A DNA stretch of 46,773 nt from Lachnospiraceae bacterium (GCA_022792885.1 JAAWBX010000009.1:1-46773); one strand, 5' to 3'. Positions 8,464-17,629 are shown, counted from the first letter of the stretch. Numbers and translations are program-made. The notes: generated by a model not told the origin, from the sequence alone.

Positions 8464-8895
8464 ATGTTAAATCCGAAGAAGATCCGATGGATGACAAAGG
8501 CATCCGCGTATGAAGAAAAAGAGCAAAGAGGCGCGCTGAGGATAAACCGTTATTTCTGCGGGGATTATATCTGTTTCGGGATGATTAAAGCGGCCGTCGG
8601 CGTCACCCTGGGAACCGTGATTATTTTTCTGATCTGGTTTTTGTCCTGCGCGGAGGAGCTTTTGACGACCAGAACTTATGAGGAATTGGTTCAGATCGGG
8701 ATACATGTGATTTTTTATTATATCATAGCGCTGATCGCTTATTTATGCCTGGCGTTTTTCGTTTATCAGATTCGATACCGGGCGATGCAGAAAAGTTTGA
8801 AAGGGTATCTGGATGCTCTAAAACAGGTGAAAAAAATTCAAAGTAAAGAAAAACAGACGGCGGAAACCGTTCGGGAGGAACAGTCAACATGGTAG
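8464..8895 (+). CDS. Small membrane protein, first gene of the cdaA operon
   Basis: A 143-residue protein of unknown family. It has a basic N-terminal cytoplasmic stretch (residues 1-35), two predicted membrane segments (about 38-60 around VGVTLGTVIIFLIWFLS and about 78-103 around VIFYYIIALIAYLCLAFFVY), and a basic/charged C-terminal tail likely to form a coiled coil. The ATG at 8464 follows AGGAAAGG; in-frame codons upstream have no site and code for unlikely sequence. It overlaps the next gene by 7 bases (ATGGTAG), so the two are translationally coupled and probably work together. Its place ahead of cdaA suggests a link to c-di-AMP synthesis or to envelope functions, but no function can be assigned. 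Confidence 0.75.
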   Translation: MLNPKKIRWMTKASAYEEKEQRGALRINRYFCGDYICFGMIKAAVGVTLGTVIIFLIWFLSCAEELLTTRTYEELVQIGIHVIFYYIIALIAYLCLAFFVYQIRYRAMQKSLKGYLDALKQVKKIQSKEKQTAETVREEQSTW

Positions 8896-9992
8896 GATTA
8901 TTGGAATTCAGGCAAAAACTGAAAGCGTTTTATGGAAATTATTCGACTTATATTATTCCCTGCGTCCGGTTTTTCACGGTGTTTCTTACGTTGACCACGA
9001 TCAATTCTCATATCGGATATATGGCCAGGCTGGACGGTATGACGATCGTTTTGGTGATGTCTTTGATCGGCGCGTTTCTTCCGGCGGGAGCGGCCACGTT
9101 TTTTGCGGCGGCATTTACGCTGGCCCATCTGTTTTCACTGTCCATGGTAGCGGCGGGGCTGGCCGCGGCCGCGTTTCTTCTGATGTTTTGTGCATATTAT
9201 ATATTTGGAACGAAAGACGGCGTTCTGCTGTTTTTGGTGCCGGTCCTGTTTGTGTTCCGCATTCCGTATCTGGTGCCGGTCGTGATGGGGCTGATCGGAA
9301 CTTTTTTCAGCGTGATCCCGGTGAGTTTCGGGGTGCTGATCTACTTTATGCTTCACTGGGTAAAGGATAACGCTTCTCTGATGGCGTCCTCAAGTTCTCT
9401 GTCGTATCTTCAGCAGGTTTCACAGATGACGTCCGGCGTTTTGAAGAATCAGGAGATGGTCGTTACGATCATTGCTTTTGCGGCGACGCTTTTTGTGGTA
9501 TATCTGTTCCGGAGGATCGCGATGAAACACAGTTGGGAGATCGCAATCGGGACAGGTTCGCTGGTGAATATCATGATTCTTCTGATCGGGAGTTCTTCGC
9601 TGAAGCTGAATATGTCTTTGATGCCGGTTCTTTTCGGTGTTTTGATTTCGGCGGGACTGGCTCTTGTGCTGGAGTTTTTTATCTTTCTGGTGGATTATAA
9701 CAGCATGATCCGGACTCAATTTGAAGATGACGAATATTACTATTATGTGAAGGCGGTACCGAAACTGAGCGTGGCGCCGAAGGAGCGGAAAGTGACGAGC
9801 ATTATTTCTCCGAAGAAGGCCATGGTAGCTCAGATGGAGGAGGAGGAGGAGATGCGGCGCAGAAAGGTGATCGCGCAGGCTCAGGCGGAGGCTCTTCGGA
9901 ATACCGGCGAGTTTCGGGTGAATCTTCAAGTGGCCGAGTACCCGCTTTCCCGGGCCGGGGAGGAAGCCGGGGAAGCGAATCAGAAAGAATAA
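8889..9992 (+). CDS. Multi-spanning membrane protein upstream of cdaA
   Basis: A 367-residue protein with about seven or eight hydrophobic segments between residues 20 and 275. A cytoplasmic tail follows with an acidic/aromatic patch (EDDEYYYYVKAVP), a run of five Glu residues and an Ala/Gln-rich helix. Its ATG lies inside the stop region of the preceding gene, and GGGAGGAA sits 8 bases upstream. It is separated from cdaA by 47 bases that hold only the cdaA ribosome binding site. I do not recognise the family. The tail resembles a regulatory or partner-binding segment rather than an enzyme. A role as a transporter or as a membrane partner of CdaA/CdaR is inference from position only. Confidence 0.8.
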   Translation: MVGLLEFRQKLKAFYGNYSTYIIPCVRFFTVFLTLTTINSHIGYMARLDGMTIVLVMSLIGAFLPAGAATFFAAAFTLAHLFSLSMVAAGLAAAAFLLMFCAYYIFGTKDGVLLFLVPVLFVFRIPYLVPVVMGLIGTFFSVIPVSFGVLIYFMLHWVKDNASLMASSSSLSYLQQVSQMTSGVLKNQEMVVTIIAFAATLFVVYLFRRIAMKHSWEIAIGTGSLVNIMILLIGSSSLKLNMSLMPVLFGVLISAGLALVLEFFIFLVDYNSMIRTQFEDDEYYYYVKAVPKLSVAPKERKVTSIISPKKAMVAQMEEEEEMRRRKVIAQAQAEALRNTGEFRVNLQVAEYPLSRAGEEAGEANQKE

Positions 9993-10039
9993 CAGACCGA
10001 TGTTCCCATTGACGGTATAGAAGAGTTGGGGGGAGAAAT

Positions 10040-10927
10040 ATGGGAATTTTAATGACGGCCGGGTTTTTGGAGAATTTTTCAGAACTTCTGAAGTTTCCCA
10101 ATATCGGTTTTCTGGATGTTATTGAGATTACGATTATTGCTTTTGTTCTATATAGAGTGATGCTTTGGATTCAGACGACGAAAGCCTGGAATCTGCTCCG
10201 GGGTTTTATGGTGCTGCTTCTTTTGTATACGCTGGCGAATTTGTTCCAGTTGAAGACGATTGTCTGGATCATCAACCGCACGCTGAATGTGGGTATCCTT
10301 GCGCTGGTGATTCTGTTTCAGCCGGAACTGCGCAAGGCGCTGGAGCAGCTTGGGAATCGGAATATTTTATCTTCGATGGTGAATTTGCCCGACAATGGGA
10401 ATAAGATGCGCCGTTTTGACGAGACGACGGTCAATGAGATTGTCCGGGGATGTGTGGAGATGGGAAAGGCAAAGACAGGGGCTTTGATCGTGATTGAGCG
10501 TAACAATTCCCTGCAGGAGTATGAACGGACGGGGATCGGTATTGACGGGATCGTGACAAGCCAGCTTCTGCTGAATATTTTTGAACATAATACGCCTCTT
10601 CACGACGGGGCCGTAATCGTGCGGGGGAACCGGGTCGTCTCGGCGACCTGTTATCTGCCGTTGTCAGACAATATGGCGATCAGCAAGGAGCTGGGAACCA
10701 GGCACAGGGCCGGATTGGGGATCAGTGAAGTGACGGACAGTCTGACTGTGATCGTGTCGGAAGAGACAGGGCATATTTCGATTGCGTCCGAGGGGGCGCT
10801 TACCAGGAAACTGTCGGGCGACCAGTTGAAGAACGAATTGAGGAAGCGGATCGAGCCTCGGGAAGAGCGAGGGCGGATCAAGTTGCTGAAAGGAAGGCAG
10901 AGGCATGAGAGAAAAACTGATGAATAA
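10040..10927 (+). CDS. cdaA: Diadenylate cyclase CdaA
   Basis: This 295-residue membrane enzyme makes cyclic di-AMP from two ATP. Three membrane segments lie at about residues 28-100. The cytoplasmic DAC domain follows, with the two defining motifs intact: DGA in LHDGAVIV near residue 187 and RHRAG in GTRHRAGLG near residue 221. The C-terminus is Arg/Lys-rich. The start ATG at 10040 follows GGGGGGAGA. The gene overlaps cdaR by 23 bases, the usual cdaA-cdaR arrangement in Firmicutes, in which CdaR modulates the cyclase. The common third partner glmM is not downstream; ptsH and ptsI follow instead. c-di-AMP controls osmolyte transport and cell-wall homeostasis. Confidence 0.97.
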   Translation: MGILMTAGFLENFSELLKFPNIGFLDVIEITIIAFVLYRVMLWIQTTKAWNLLRGFMVLLLLYTLANLFQLKTIVWIINRTLNVGILALVILFQPELRKALEQLGNRNILSSMVNLPDNGNKMRRFDETTVNEIVRGCVEMGKAKTGALIVIERNNSLQEYERTGIGIDGIVTSQLLLNIFEHNTPLHDGAVIVRGNRVVSATCYLPLSDNMAISKELGTRHRAGLGISEVTDSLTVIVSEETGHISIASEGALTRKLSGDQLKNELRKRIEPREERGRIKLLKGRQRHERKTDE

Positions 10928-12251
10928 TATCGTGTTAAAGATCGGCGCGGTATTATTTGCTGTTTTGGTATGGCTGATGGTGGTAAATACCGACAATCCG
11001 ATTACGTCGAAGCGGATTTCGAATATTCCGATTCAGTTTATCAATACGGAGGTTTTCACAAACAACGACAAGACGTTCCAGGTGGCGGACGGGACGAACA
11101 GCGTGACGGTGATCGCCTATGCCCGCCGGCTGAATCTGAACAGCATTCAGGCTTCGGACTTTACGGCGATCGTGGATTGCAACAAAATTACGGATTTTAA
11201 CGGCGCCGTGAAAGTGGAATTGTCTTACAACGGACCGGCTATGGCTTTGGAGGAGGCGCGTCTGGTCAATGATACGATCCAGATCACCACGGAGGATATG
11301 CTGACGGAGCAGAGAGATATCCATATTGATGTGGAAGGGACGCCGGCGGAAGGGTATTCGATCGGCGAGGCTTTTCTGAATCCGAATACCGTGACGATTC
11401 AGGCGCCGGCTTCGGTTATGAATTATATCGCGTCCGTCGGCGTTATCGTGAACGTGGAGGGGCGGGACGCGGACGTCACTCAGATGGCGGAATTGATTTA
11501 TTACGATGTCAGGGGAAAGACGATTCTTTTGTCGGAGGTAGACCAGGTGACGGTCAGTTCCTCGGTGACTTCCGTGACGGTGCCGATTTTGAAGACGAAT
11601 CAGGTGGCGATCGTCTGTTCGGATGTTCTGGGGACGGACGCGGTGGCTCCCGGTTATCGCTACGTGGGCGTGGAGTGTGATACGGTCAGCGTGCATCTGA
11701 AGGGTCTGAAAGCCGCCATGTCCGGACTGAATAATATTACGATTCCTTCCGAGGAGCTGGACGTGAGCGGAGCGACCGGCGATGTGGTGAAAGAGATCGA
11801 TATTACGCCGTATCTGCCCGGTAATGTGGAGGTGATCGGGAACAATATCGTGAAAGTTACCATGAAAGTGGAGAAACTTGCCACGAAAGAGTTTACGCTT
11901 CCCCGCAGCGCCGTTCACCTGGAGAATCGGGACGATGAAAAATACGAATATGAGATTCTTAGCGGGACTGCGGGTTTTCGGGTGACGATCCGGGGTCTGG
12001 CCGACGATCTGGATACGCTGTCGGCCTCGGATTTGTCTCTTGTGCTGGATGTGAACGGATATACGGCGGGAACGCATGCCCTGGAACCCCGGATCGAATT
12101 AAGCGAAGGGTTTGAATGGGTGAGTCCGAAAACGATCACGGTAAGCATAACGGAGTTAGAACCGGAGACGGAGCCGGAAACCGAACCGGAAACGGCAGGT
12201 ATTGACGAAATGCCGGACGGGAATCACGCGACTTTCGGTGCGGAAGAATAA
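10905..12251 (+). CDS. cdaR: CdaR (YbbR domain protein), cyclase regulator
   Basis: A 448-residue protein with one N-terminal membrane anchor (about residues 8-25, LKIGAVLFAVLVWLMVV) and an extracytoplasmic part made of about four YbbR-type beta repeats; the DNPITSKRISNIPI segment opens the first. The C-terminus ends in a short low-complexity stretch of EPET repeats. CdaR binds CdaA and tunes c-di-AMP output; this is known for Bacillus and Listeria and inferred here from domain and synteny. The ATG at 10905 lies inside cdaA and follows AAAGGAAGG. A second in-frame ATG at 10920 is possible but has no better site. Confidence 0.95.
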   Translation: MREKLMNNIVLKIGAVLFAVLVWLMVVNTDNPITSKRISNIPIQFINTEVFTNNDKTFQVADGTNSVTVIAYARRLNLNSIQASDFTAIVDCNKITDFNGAVKVELSYNGPAMALEEARLVNDTIQITTEDMLTEQRDIHIDVEGTPAEGYSIGEAFLNPNTVTIQAPASVMNYIASVGVIVNVEGRDADVTQMAELIYYDVRGKTILLSEVDQVTVSSSVTSVTVPILKTNQVAIVCSDVLGTDAVAPGYRYVGVECDTVSVHLKGLKAAMSGLNNITIPSEELDVSGATGDVVKEIDITPYLPGNVEVIGNNIVKVTMKVEKLATKEFTLPRSAVHLENRDDEKYEYEILSGTAGFRVTIRGLADDLDTLSASDLSLVLDVNGYTAGTHALEPRIELSEGFEWVSPKTITVSITELEPETEPETEPETAGIDEMPDGNHATFGAEE

Positions 12252-12291
12252 GAGAACCGGTATAATTGGACTTTCCAGAGGGATAATAAAT

Positions 12292-12555
12292 ATGGTTAGT
12301 GAAAAAGTGACGATTAAAAATCAGTCGGGCCTTCATTTGAGGCCGGCCGGAGAATTGTGCAACCGGGCGATAAATTACAAATCCAAAATATCTTTTCAGT
12401 TTCGGGACGTGACGGCAAACGCGAAGAGCGTATTGAGCGTACTCGGCGCGTGTATTCAGTGCGGAGACGAAATCACTCTGATTTGCGAGGGGGAAGATGA
12501 GGAGGAAGCGCTTAAGGGCATGCTCGGGGCGGTGAACGAGGGCCTGGGGGAATAA
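12292..12555 (+). CDS. ptsH: Phosphocarrier protein HPr
   Basis: This 87-residue phosphocarrier passes phosphate from enzyme I to sugar-specific EII proteins. His15 is in SGLHLRPAG (residues 12-20; residue 16 is Leu where Bacillus HPr has Ala). The regulatory Ser46 is in TANAKSVL (residues 41-48), the site that HPr kinase would phosphorylate for catabolite repression. The ATG at 12292 follows GAGGGATAA; longer in-frame starts add 30 residues not found in HPr. It sits 40 bases after cdaR and 13 before ptsI, so it appears to be part of the c-di-AMP operon, a link not seen in Bacillus, where ptsHI stands apart. Confidence 0.97.
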   Translation: MVSEKVTIKNQSGLHLRPAGELCNRAINYKSKISFQFRDVTANAKSVLSVLGACIQCGDEITLICEGEDEEEALKGMLGAVNEGLGE

Positions 12556-12568
12556 GGAGGTCTGCCCT

Positions 12569-14287
12569 ATGTATCAGGGAACGAAAGCCTCTGCCGGCAT
12601 CGGTATCGGCAGAGCCGTCGTATTGAAAGAGAGAGAAGATGTTTTTTACCGGAGATCCGAGCGGAAAGAGGAAGAGCAGGTCCGGTTGGCCGGGGCGTTT
12701 GCGGAAGCGGTCCGCGTGACGGAAGAGATGGCGGAGGAGATGGCAGGCCGCGTGTCGGAGAAAGAAACCGGGATTCTTGAGGCGCAGGCGGTTCTTTTGC
12801 AGGATCCGGCCATGAAAGACGCGATGGAGCGGGAAGTGGAAGGCGGCGCCGGAGCGGACGAGGCGATTCGGAAGGTCTGCGGGGACTTCGGCGACTTGTT
12901 TGCGGCGATGGAAGACGAGCGGATGAGGCAGAGAGCCGCGGACCTGGCGGATATCAGAGAACGTCTTCTGGACGCTTTGACCGGTCGAAAGGCCGTGGAT
13001 CTGTCGGCTCTGGCGCCGGGGAGCATCCTGATCGCGAGAGAATTGACTCCTTCTATGACGGCGGGGCTTTCCCCTGAGCGAACGGCGGGGATCGGGACGG
13101 AACTCGGGGGAAGGACTTCCCATACGGCGATTCTGGCCCGGGCGATGGGAATCCCGGCCGTCGTGGGGGCGGCCGGTCTGTGCGCCGGGATTCGGGACGG
13201 GGATACGGTGATCCTGGACGGAACGGAAGGACTTGTCCATGTGAATCCGCCGGAGGAGAAGCTGGCGGCGTATCGAAAGAAGATTGAGGAAGAGACGGCC
13301 CGCAGAGAGGGATTGAGACGGTACCGGAAAAAAGAGACGAGGACGGCGGACGGACGTAAGGTTCTTGTGGCGGCCAATATCGGCCGGGCCGAGGAGGCCG
13401 GGCCGGCCGGTGAATGGGGGGCGGAAGGGATCGGTCTGTTTCGGACCGAATTTTTATTTATGGGGCGCACCCGAATGCCGGAGGAGGAAGAGCAGTATGA
13501 AGCGTATCGCAGCGCGCTGGAAGCTTTTCCGGATCATGAGGTGATCGTCCGCACGCTGGATATCGGCGGGGATAAGGAGATTCCCTTTTTGGGGCTTGTG
13601 AAAGAGGAGAATCCTTTTTTGGGCTATCGGGCCGTGCGCCTGTATGAAGGAAGGCCGGAGCTTTTGAGGGTACAGTTTCGGGCGCTTCTTCGGGCCGGGG
13701 TATACGGGCGCCTGAAGATCATGATTCCGATGGTGATTTCTCTGGAGGAGCTGCGGGAATGCCGGAGGCTTTTGAGGGAGACGGAAGCGGAACTGAGCCG
13801 GGAGGGAGTTTTGCACGCAAAAGAGATACCTCTCGGTATCATGGTTGAAACGGCCGCTGCGGTTTGTCTGGCGGATGTGCTGGCGAAAGAGGCGGATTTT
13901 TTCAGCATTGGGACGAACGATCTGACGCAGTATATGCTGGCGGTGGACCGGGGAAACGAACAGGTGGCCGGGTTGTATTCTCCGTTTCATCCGGCGGTGC
14001 TTCGGAGCATCCGCCGCGTTATCCTTTGCGGAAAGGAGGCAGGGATTCCGGTCGGTATGTGCGGCGAAGCGGCTTCGGATCCGCGTCTGATTCCGCTTTT
14101 GATCAGTTTTGGCCTGGATGAGTTCAGTACGGCGGCCTCCTTGATCCCGGAGACCCGGAAGCGGATATCCGAATTGAGTAAGAAGGAGACGGATACCCTG
14201 GCGGAGAGGGCAATGGACGCGAAGACGAGAGAAGAGACGGAGAGGATCGTTTCTGATTTTGCGAGACGGCAGGGGGAGAACGTATGA
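12569..14287 (+). CDS. ptsI: PTS enzyme I (phosphoenolpyruvate-protein phosphotransferase)
   Basis: This 572-residue enzyme transfers phosphate from phosphoenolpyruvate to HPr. The phosphohistidine is near residue 188 in GGRTSHTAILARAMG. The C-terminal PEP-utilising barrel carries GLFRTEFLFMGR, the DIGGDKEIPF segment, and the active-site Cys near residue 498 in PVGMCGEAA. Length and motifs are those of the family. AAGGAGG stands 8-9 bases before the ATG. The stop overlaps the start of the next gene (ATGA at 14284-14287), which ties translation of a glycan polymerase to that of enzyme I. Confidence 0.98.
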   Translation: MYQGTKASAGIGIGRAVVLKEREDVFYRRSERKEEEQVRLAGAFAEAVRVTEEMAEEMAGRVSEKETGILEAQAVLLQDPAMKDAMEREVEGGAGADEAIRKVCGDFGDLFAAMEDERMRQRAADLADIRERLLDALTGRKAVDLSALAPGSILIARELTPSMTAGLSPERTAGIGTELGGRTSHTAILARAMGIPAVVGAAGLCAGIRDGDTVILDGTEGLVHVNPPEEKLAAYRKKIEEETARREGLRRYRKKETRTADGRKVLVAANIGRAEEAGPAGEWGAEGIGLFRTEFLFMGRTRMPEEEEQYEAYRSALEAFPDHEVIVRTLDIGGDKEIPFLGLVKEENPFLGYRAVRLYEGRPELLRVQFRALLRAGVYGRLKIMIPMVISLEELRECRRLLRETEAELSREGVLHAKEIPLGIMVETAAAVCLADVLAKEADFFSIGTNDLTQYMLAVDRGNEQVAGLYSPFHPAVLRSIRRVILCGKEAGIPVGMCGEAASDPRLIPLLISFGLDEFSTAASLIPETRKRISELSKKETDTLAERAMDAKTREETERIVSDFARRQGENV

Positions 14288-16605
14288 GAGAAAAGACAGG
14301 AATATCGGTAGCAGTGATTTTCGGCGCAGGTTTTTTCGGCGCCTTCCTTTTGAGCCGGGCCGGAGTTTTTATCCTCTCCGGCCTTTGTTTGACGGCGGCC
14401 GCTGCGGGTTTGTATTTTGTGTTTTACGCAAGGAGCGGGAAGCTTTTGGATATGGAAGCGTTGTTTTCGCTGTTTTGGCTGGGGGGCGTCGGCATCTCCT
14501 GCCTGAAGCTGAGTAAATTGGCCGTTGCCTGGGCTTTGACGACCTGGCTTTGCTTCGGGCTGGCCTACGTGGGCTTTTTGCTTGGTTATGAGCTGTTTTT
14601 GCGTCGGGGCAGAAGGCCGGGGGAAGAGGCTGCCCGGGTGGACGAGGCCGTGTGGGAGAAACGTCTGCGCCTTTGTCTGATCGGGCTTACGGGGATCTCG
14701 CTGGCTTGTTTTTTACTGGAGGCGGCTCTTCTCGGTTTTCTTCCGATTCTGTCGGACAAGCCTCATGCCTATTCGGAGTTTCATATTTCCGGAGTTCATT
14801 ATTTTACCGTAAGTTGCGTGCTGGTGCCCGCGCTGGCTCTTTTGTATTTTTATCAGGAGAAGAGGCGGGGTAAAAAGCTGTCGCGGAAGCAGTGGGGACT
14901 GGTCGGAGGTTGTGCGGGGATCGCGTTTCTGATTCCGATTCTGTGCGTGTCCCGTTTTCAGTTGATTTTTTCCCTGGCTTTGGCCGTGATGGTGTGGATC
15001 CAGGTGAGCGGAAAGTTGAAGTTAAAGTATATTCTGATCCTGGCAGCCGTGATGGTGCCTCTTTATGTAGGACTGACCGTGGCCCGGAATCATGACGTAG
15101 CTTATTTGAACGGCATTTTCGAGATGAAGAACGAGCGGACGCCGATCTTTGTGACGCAGCCTTACATGTACATAGCGAATAACTATGATAATTTTAACTG
15201 TCTGGTGACGGAGCTTCCGGCGCATACGTACGGCCTTCGGATGGCTTACCCGCTGATTGTTTTTTCGGGTATGAAGTTTTCTCATCCCGAGTGGGTGAAT
15301 TTCCCCCTTTACGTGACGAAAACCGAGCTGACGACGGTGACGATTCTCTACGACGCCTATTATGATTTCGGGGTTTGGGGAGTATTTTTATTTGCTTTTG
15401 CTCTGGGGCTGTTCTGCCGGTGTGTAGCGTATCTGACGGACAGGCTGAAGAATCCGGTCGGGTATTTGTTCTACGCGCAGGCGGCCATGTATCTGGTGCT
15501 GTCGTTTTTTACCACCTGGTACAGCAATCCGACAACCTGGTTTTGGTATGGCGTGACGTTTTTGTGTTACCTGACCGTCATGTGGCCGGGGCGGGAAGGG
15601 GCCGTTTTCTGGGTGAAGAACTGGTTAAAGCACGGTCCGGCGGGAGGGTTTGGGGCGGTTTACCGTCTGCTTCGCCGGACAAAAGTATCGGAGAAAGCGG
15701 AGGCGCTGCGGTTGTACCGGGAGGGACTGGCTTACCGGGACGGTAAGAGGCCGAGGGAAGACGCGGATTTTTGTCGGATCACAGGCGGCGCATATGACTA
15801 TACGTTTTTTAACGTGTGCTTCGCGGGCGATATGATCTCGGCCGGTCTGGATGTGATGTCGAAGGGGGAACGGCCTCTGTTCGACGTCCGCCATCCAAAA
15901 ACCGGTGAAAATTTATGGGAACAGTTTTTTCTTCAGCCTTTTAATGCGGATGCATCCGGGCCTGGGAAGAATGCGAAGCCGGTTTCCTATGCGAAGCGGG
16001 CGGCCTTTCACCCGAATTTCCTGAGTGTGAGGGATCCGGAGGAATGTGAGATCTGGAGCTGTTTGTACCGGGATTTTCTGCGGCTTAACCGGGAGACCGA
16101 ACATTATGTTGAGGAGGAATATCGAAAGATCTTCCCGGAAGGGACTCCTGTGCTGGGGGTTTTATGCAGGGGAACCGATTACACCGGCACAAAGCCGAAA
16201 AACCATCCGATTCAGCCGGGGCCGGAAGAAGTGATCGAAAAAGCGAGGGAAATGCTGGGCGCGCGCTGGAAGGGGGAGAAAGATTTCCGAATTTACCTGG
16301 CCTGTGACGAGAGGAGGGTGGAGGAAAAGTTCCGGGCGGCTTTTCCGGGAAAGATTCTCGTGAATCAACGGGTTTATTATGATGAAACGTATCGTTCGGC
16401 GAGAGACGCCGGGGTGATCGGGGAGATTCATCTGGACCGGGAGAGGGACGATTATTATCGGGGGCTGGAGTATTTGTCCTCTCTGATTCTGCTATCCCGC
16501 TGTCAGGGGTTGATTGCCGGAAACTGCGGCGGAAGCAACGCGGCCGTTTACTGGAACGGCGGGAAGTATGAATTTTGTTATCTGTTTGATAAAGGGTTTT
16601 ATTGA
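14284..16605 (+). CDS. Wzy-like polysaccharide polymerase fused to a fucosyltransferase-like domain
   Basis: A 773-residue fusion. Residues 1-445 hold about ten to twelve membrane segments with a large loop around TVARNHDVAYLNGIFE, the layout of oligosaccharide repeat-unit polymerases. Residues about 460-773 are soluble and look like a GDP-fucose O-fucosyltransferase-type GT-B domain: CRGTDY near residues 628-633, followed by KPKNHPIQP (compare the HxRxGD-type donor-binding loop), and a C-terminal AGNCGGSNAAVYWNGG segment that fits a nucleotide-sugar site. The donor is inferred, not shown. The ATG overlaps the ptsI stop in ATGA with no separate strong site. Known polymerases in these loci are usually stand-alone, so the fusion is notable. 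The gene ends 7 bases before a convergent gene, with no clear terminator. Confidence 0.8.
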   Translation: MREKTGISVAVIFGAGFFGAFLLSRAGVFILSGLCLTAAAAGLYFVFYARSGKLLDMEALFSLFWLGGVGISCLKLSKLAVAWALTTWLCFGLAYVGFLLGYELFLRRGRRPGEEAARVDEAVWEKRLRLCLIGLTGISLACFLLEAALLGFLPILSDKPHAYSEFHISGVHYFTVSCVLVPALALLYFYQEKRRGKKLSRKQWGLVGGCAGIAFLIPILCVSRFQLIFSLALAVMVWIQVSGKLKLKYILILAAVMVPLYVGLTVARNHDVAYLNGIFEMKNERTPIFVTQPYMYIANNYDNFNCLVTELPAHTYGLRMAYPLIVFSGMKFSHPEWVNFPLYVTKTELTTVTILYDAYYDFGVWGVFLFAFALGLFCRCVAYLTDRLKNPVGYLFYAQAAMYLVLSFFTTWYSNPTTWFWYGVTFLCYLTVMWPGREGAVFWVKNWLKHGPAGGFGAVYRLLRRTKVSEKAEALRLYREGLAYRDGKRPREDADFCRITGGAYDYTFFNVCFAGDMISAGLDVMSKGERPLFDVRHPKTGENLWEQFFLQPFNADASGPGKNAKPVSYAKRAAFHPNFLSVRDPEECEIWSCLYRDFLRLNRETEHYVEEEYRKIFPEGTPVLGVLCRGTDYTGTKPKNHPIQPGPEEVIEKAREMLGARWKGEKDFRIYLACDERRVEEKFRAAFPGKILVNQRVYYDETYRSARDAGVIGEIHLDRERDDYYRGLEYLSSLILLSRCQGLIAGNCGGSNAAVYWNGGKYEFCYLFDKGFY

Positions 16606-16612
16606 GGATTTT

Positions 16613-17593
16613 TTAACGGCCAAGAAGTCCGTACAGGCGCAGGATGCTTTTTTTCAGCCACATCGGGCTTTTTGTCAGGATCCATACGGTCAGCCGGATT
16701 CCGAAAATTTCCCCTTTCGGACGGAACGGGGAAACCTGAGGGTTTCGGCGATAATCGGGAACTTCTTTTGCGAGCCAGTTGTAGTAATCTTCGCAGGTGC
16801 GGGAGACAAGCGGCCAGGCCGTGCTTCCGGCGATGAATGTCAGATGCCAGACGACATATTTAATAAGGAAGTAATCGAATAATTCCGGTGAGATGTGTCG
16901 GGGCGGCCGCACGTTCCGACACAGCCCTTCTAAGAGAGGCAGGGCGCTGGTGATATCGCTGCGTTTCTGCGCTGTATTGGAGACGGAAGCGGGGCGGTCG
17001 ACCCAGTGGTAGCCGATATAATCGGTGGTGGCGATGTGAGGCGAGGCATTGTAGGAGCTGATTGTAAAATAAGAATCTTCGCCGAGCCGGTAGGAGCCGA
17101 ACCGAAGTCCGTTATCCCGCACGAAATCCAGGCGCATGATCCGCCCCCAGGGGGCGACCGCCCGGAATTTTGCCCAGGGGTCTTTTGTCAGGCGATGTGT
17201 GAATCGGATTTTCCCGTCTTCCGTTACCCGGTTGAAACCGCCGACCAGCATGTCGGCCCCGGTTTTCTCCAGTTCTTTTACCATTCTTGCCACGTAATCG
17301 GGTTCCATGATATCATCGTTGTCCGCAAACATCAGATAGGCGCCGTCGGCCAGCGAAATGCCCAGATTGCGGGCTGCCGCGACGCCTTTGTTCTTCTGAT
17401 GCACGACCTTCAGCCTGTCCGGACGGGCGGCGGCCAGCTCGTCCAGGAGCTGAAAAGAGCCGTCGGTGGAGCCGTCGTCGATGAGAAGGCAGGAAAGATT
17501 CTCATAAGTCTGGGAAAGCACGCTGTCGATGCAGGCGTTAAGGTAAGGTTTCCCGTTGTAGACGGGGATGATTAGGGTGACTTTGGGTGGCAT
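16613..17593 (-). CDS. GT2 family glycosyltransferase
   Basis: A 326-residue cytosolic glycosyltransferase with a GT-A fold. LIIPVYNGKPYLNACIDSV opens the nucleotide-sugar domain; LLIDDGSTDGS and the metal-binding MFADNDD follow (DxD-like DND near residue 93). GEDSYF near residue 174 is the acceptor-side acidic motif. The C-terminal 100 residues are amphipathic and basic. The start at 17593 has AGGAGG about ten bases upstream. It is the second gene of a two-gene minus-strand operon with the GT2 gene at 17630, 36 bases away. Acceptor and sugar are unknown. Confidence 0.92.
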   Translation of the reverse strand: MPPKVTLIIPVYNGKPYLNACIDSVLSQTYENLSCLLIDDGSTDGSFQLLDELAAARPDRLKVVHQKNKGVAAARNLGISLADGAYLMFADNDDIMEPDYVARMVKELEKTGADMLVGGFNRVTEDGKIRFTHRLTKDPWAKFRAVAPWGRIMRLDFVRDNGLRFGSYRLGEDSYFTISSYNASPHIATTDYIGYHWVDRPASVSNTAQKRSDITSALPLLEGLCRNVRPPRHISPELFDYFLIKYVVWHLTFIAGSTAWPLVSRTCEDYYNWLAKEVPDYRRNPQVSPFRPKGEIFGIRLTVWILTKSPMWLKKSILRLYGLLGR

Positions 17594-17629
17594 GAAGAAG
17601 TTCCTCCTGTATTTTGCTGTTCTGCCGTT

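Noticed and set aside
10953..12077. A 374-residue open frame opposite cdaR
   Set aside because: It is His/Arg-rich low-complexity sequence, the usual product of reading the complement of a GC-rich gene, and lacks a ribosome binding site.
12151..12200. Short EPET repeats at the end of cdaR as a phase-variable tract
   Set aside because: Only about three imperfect 6-12 base units are present, and these fit an acidic tail; there is no sign of slippage.
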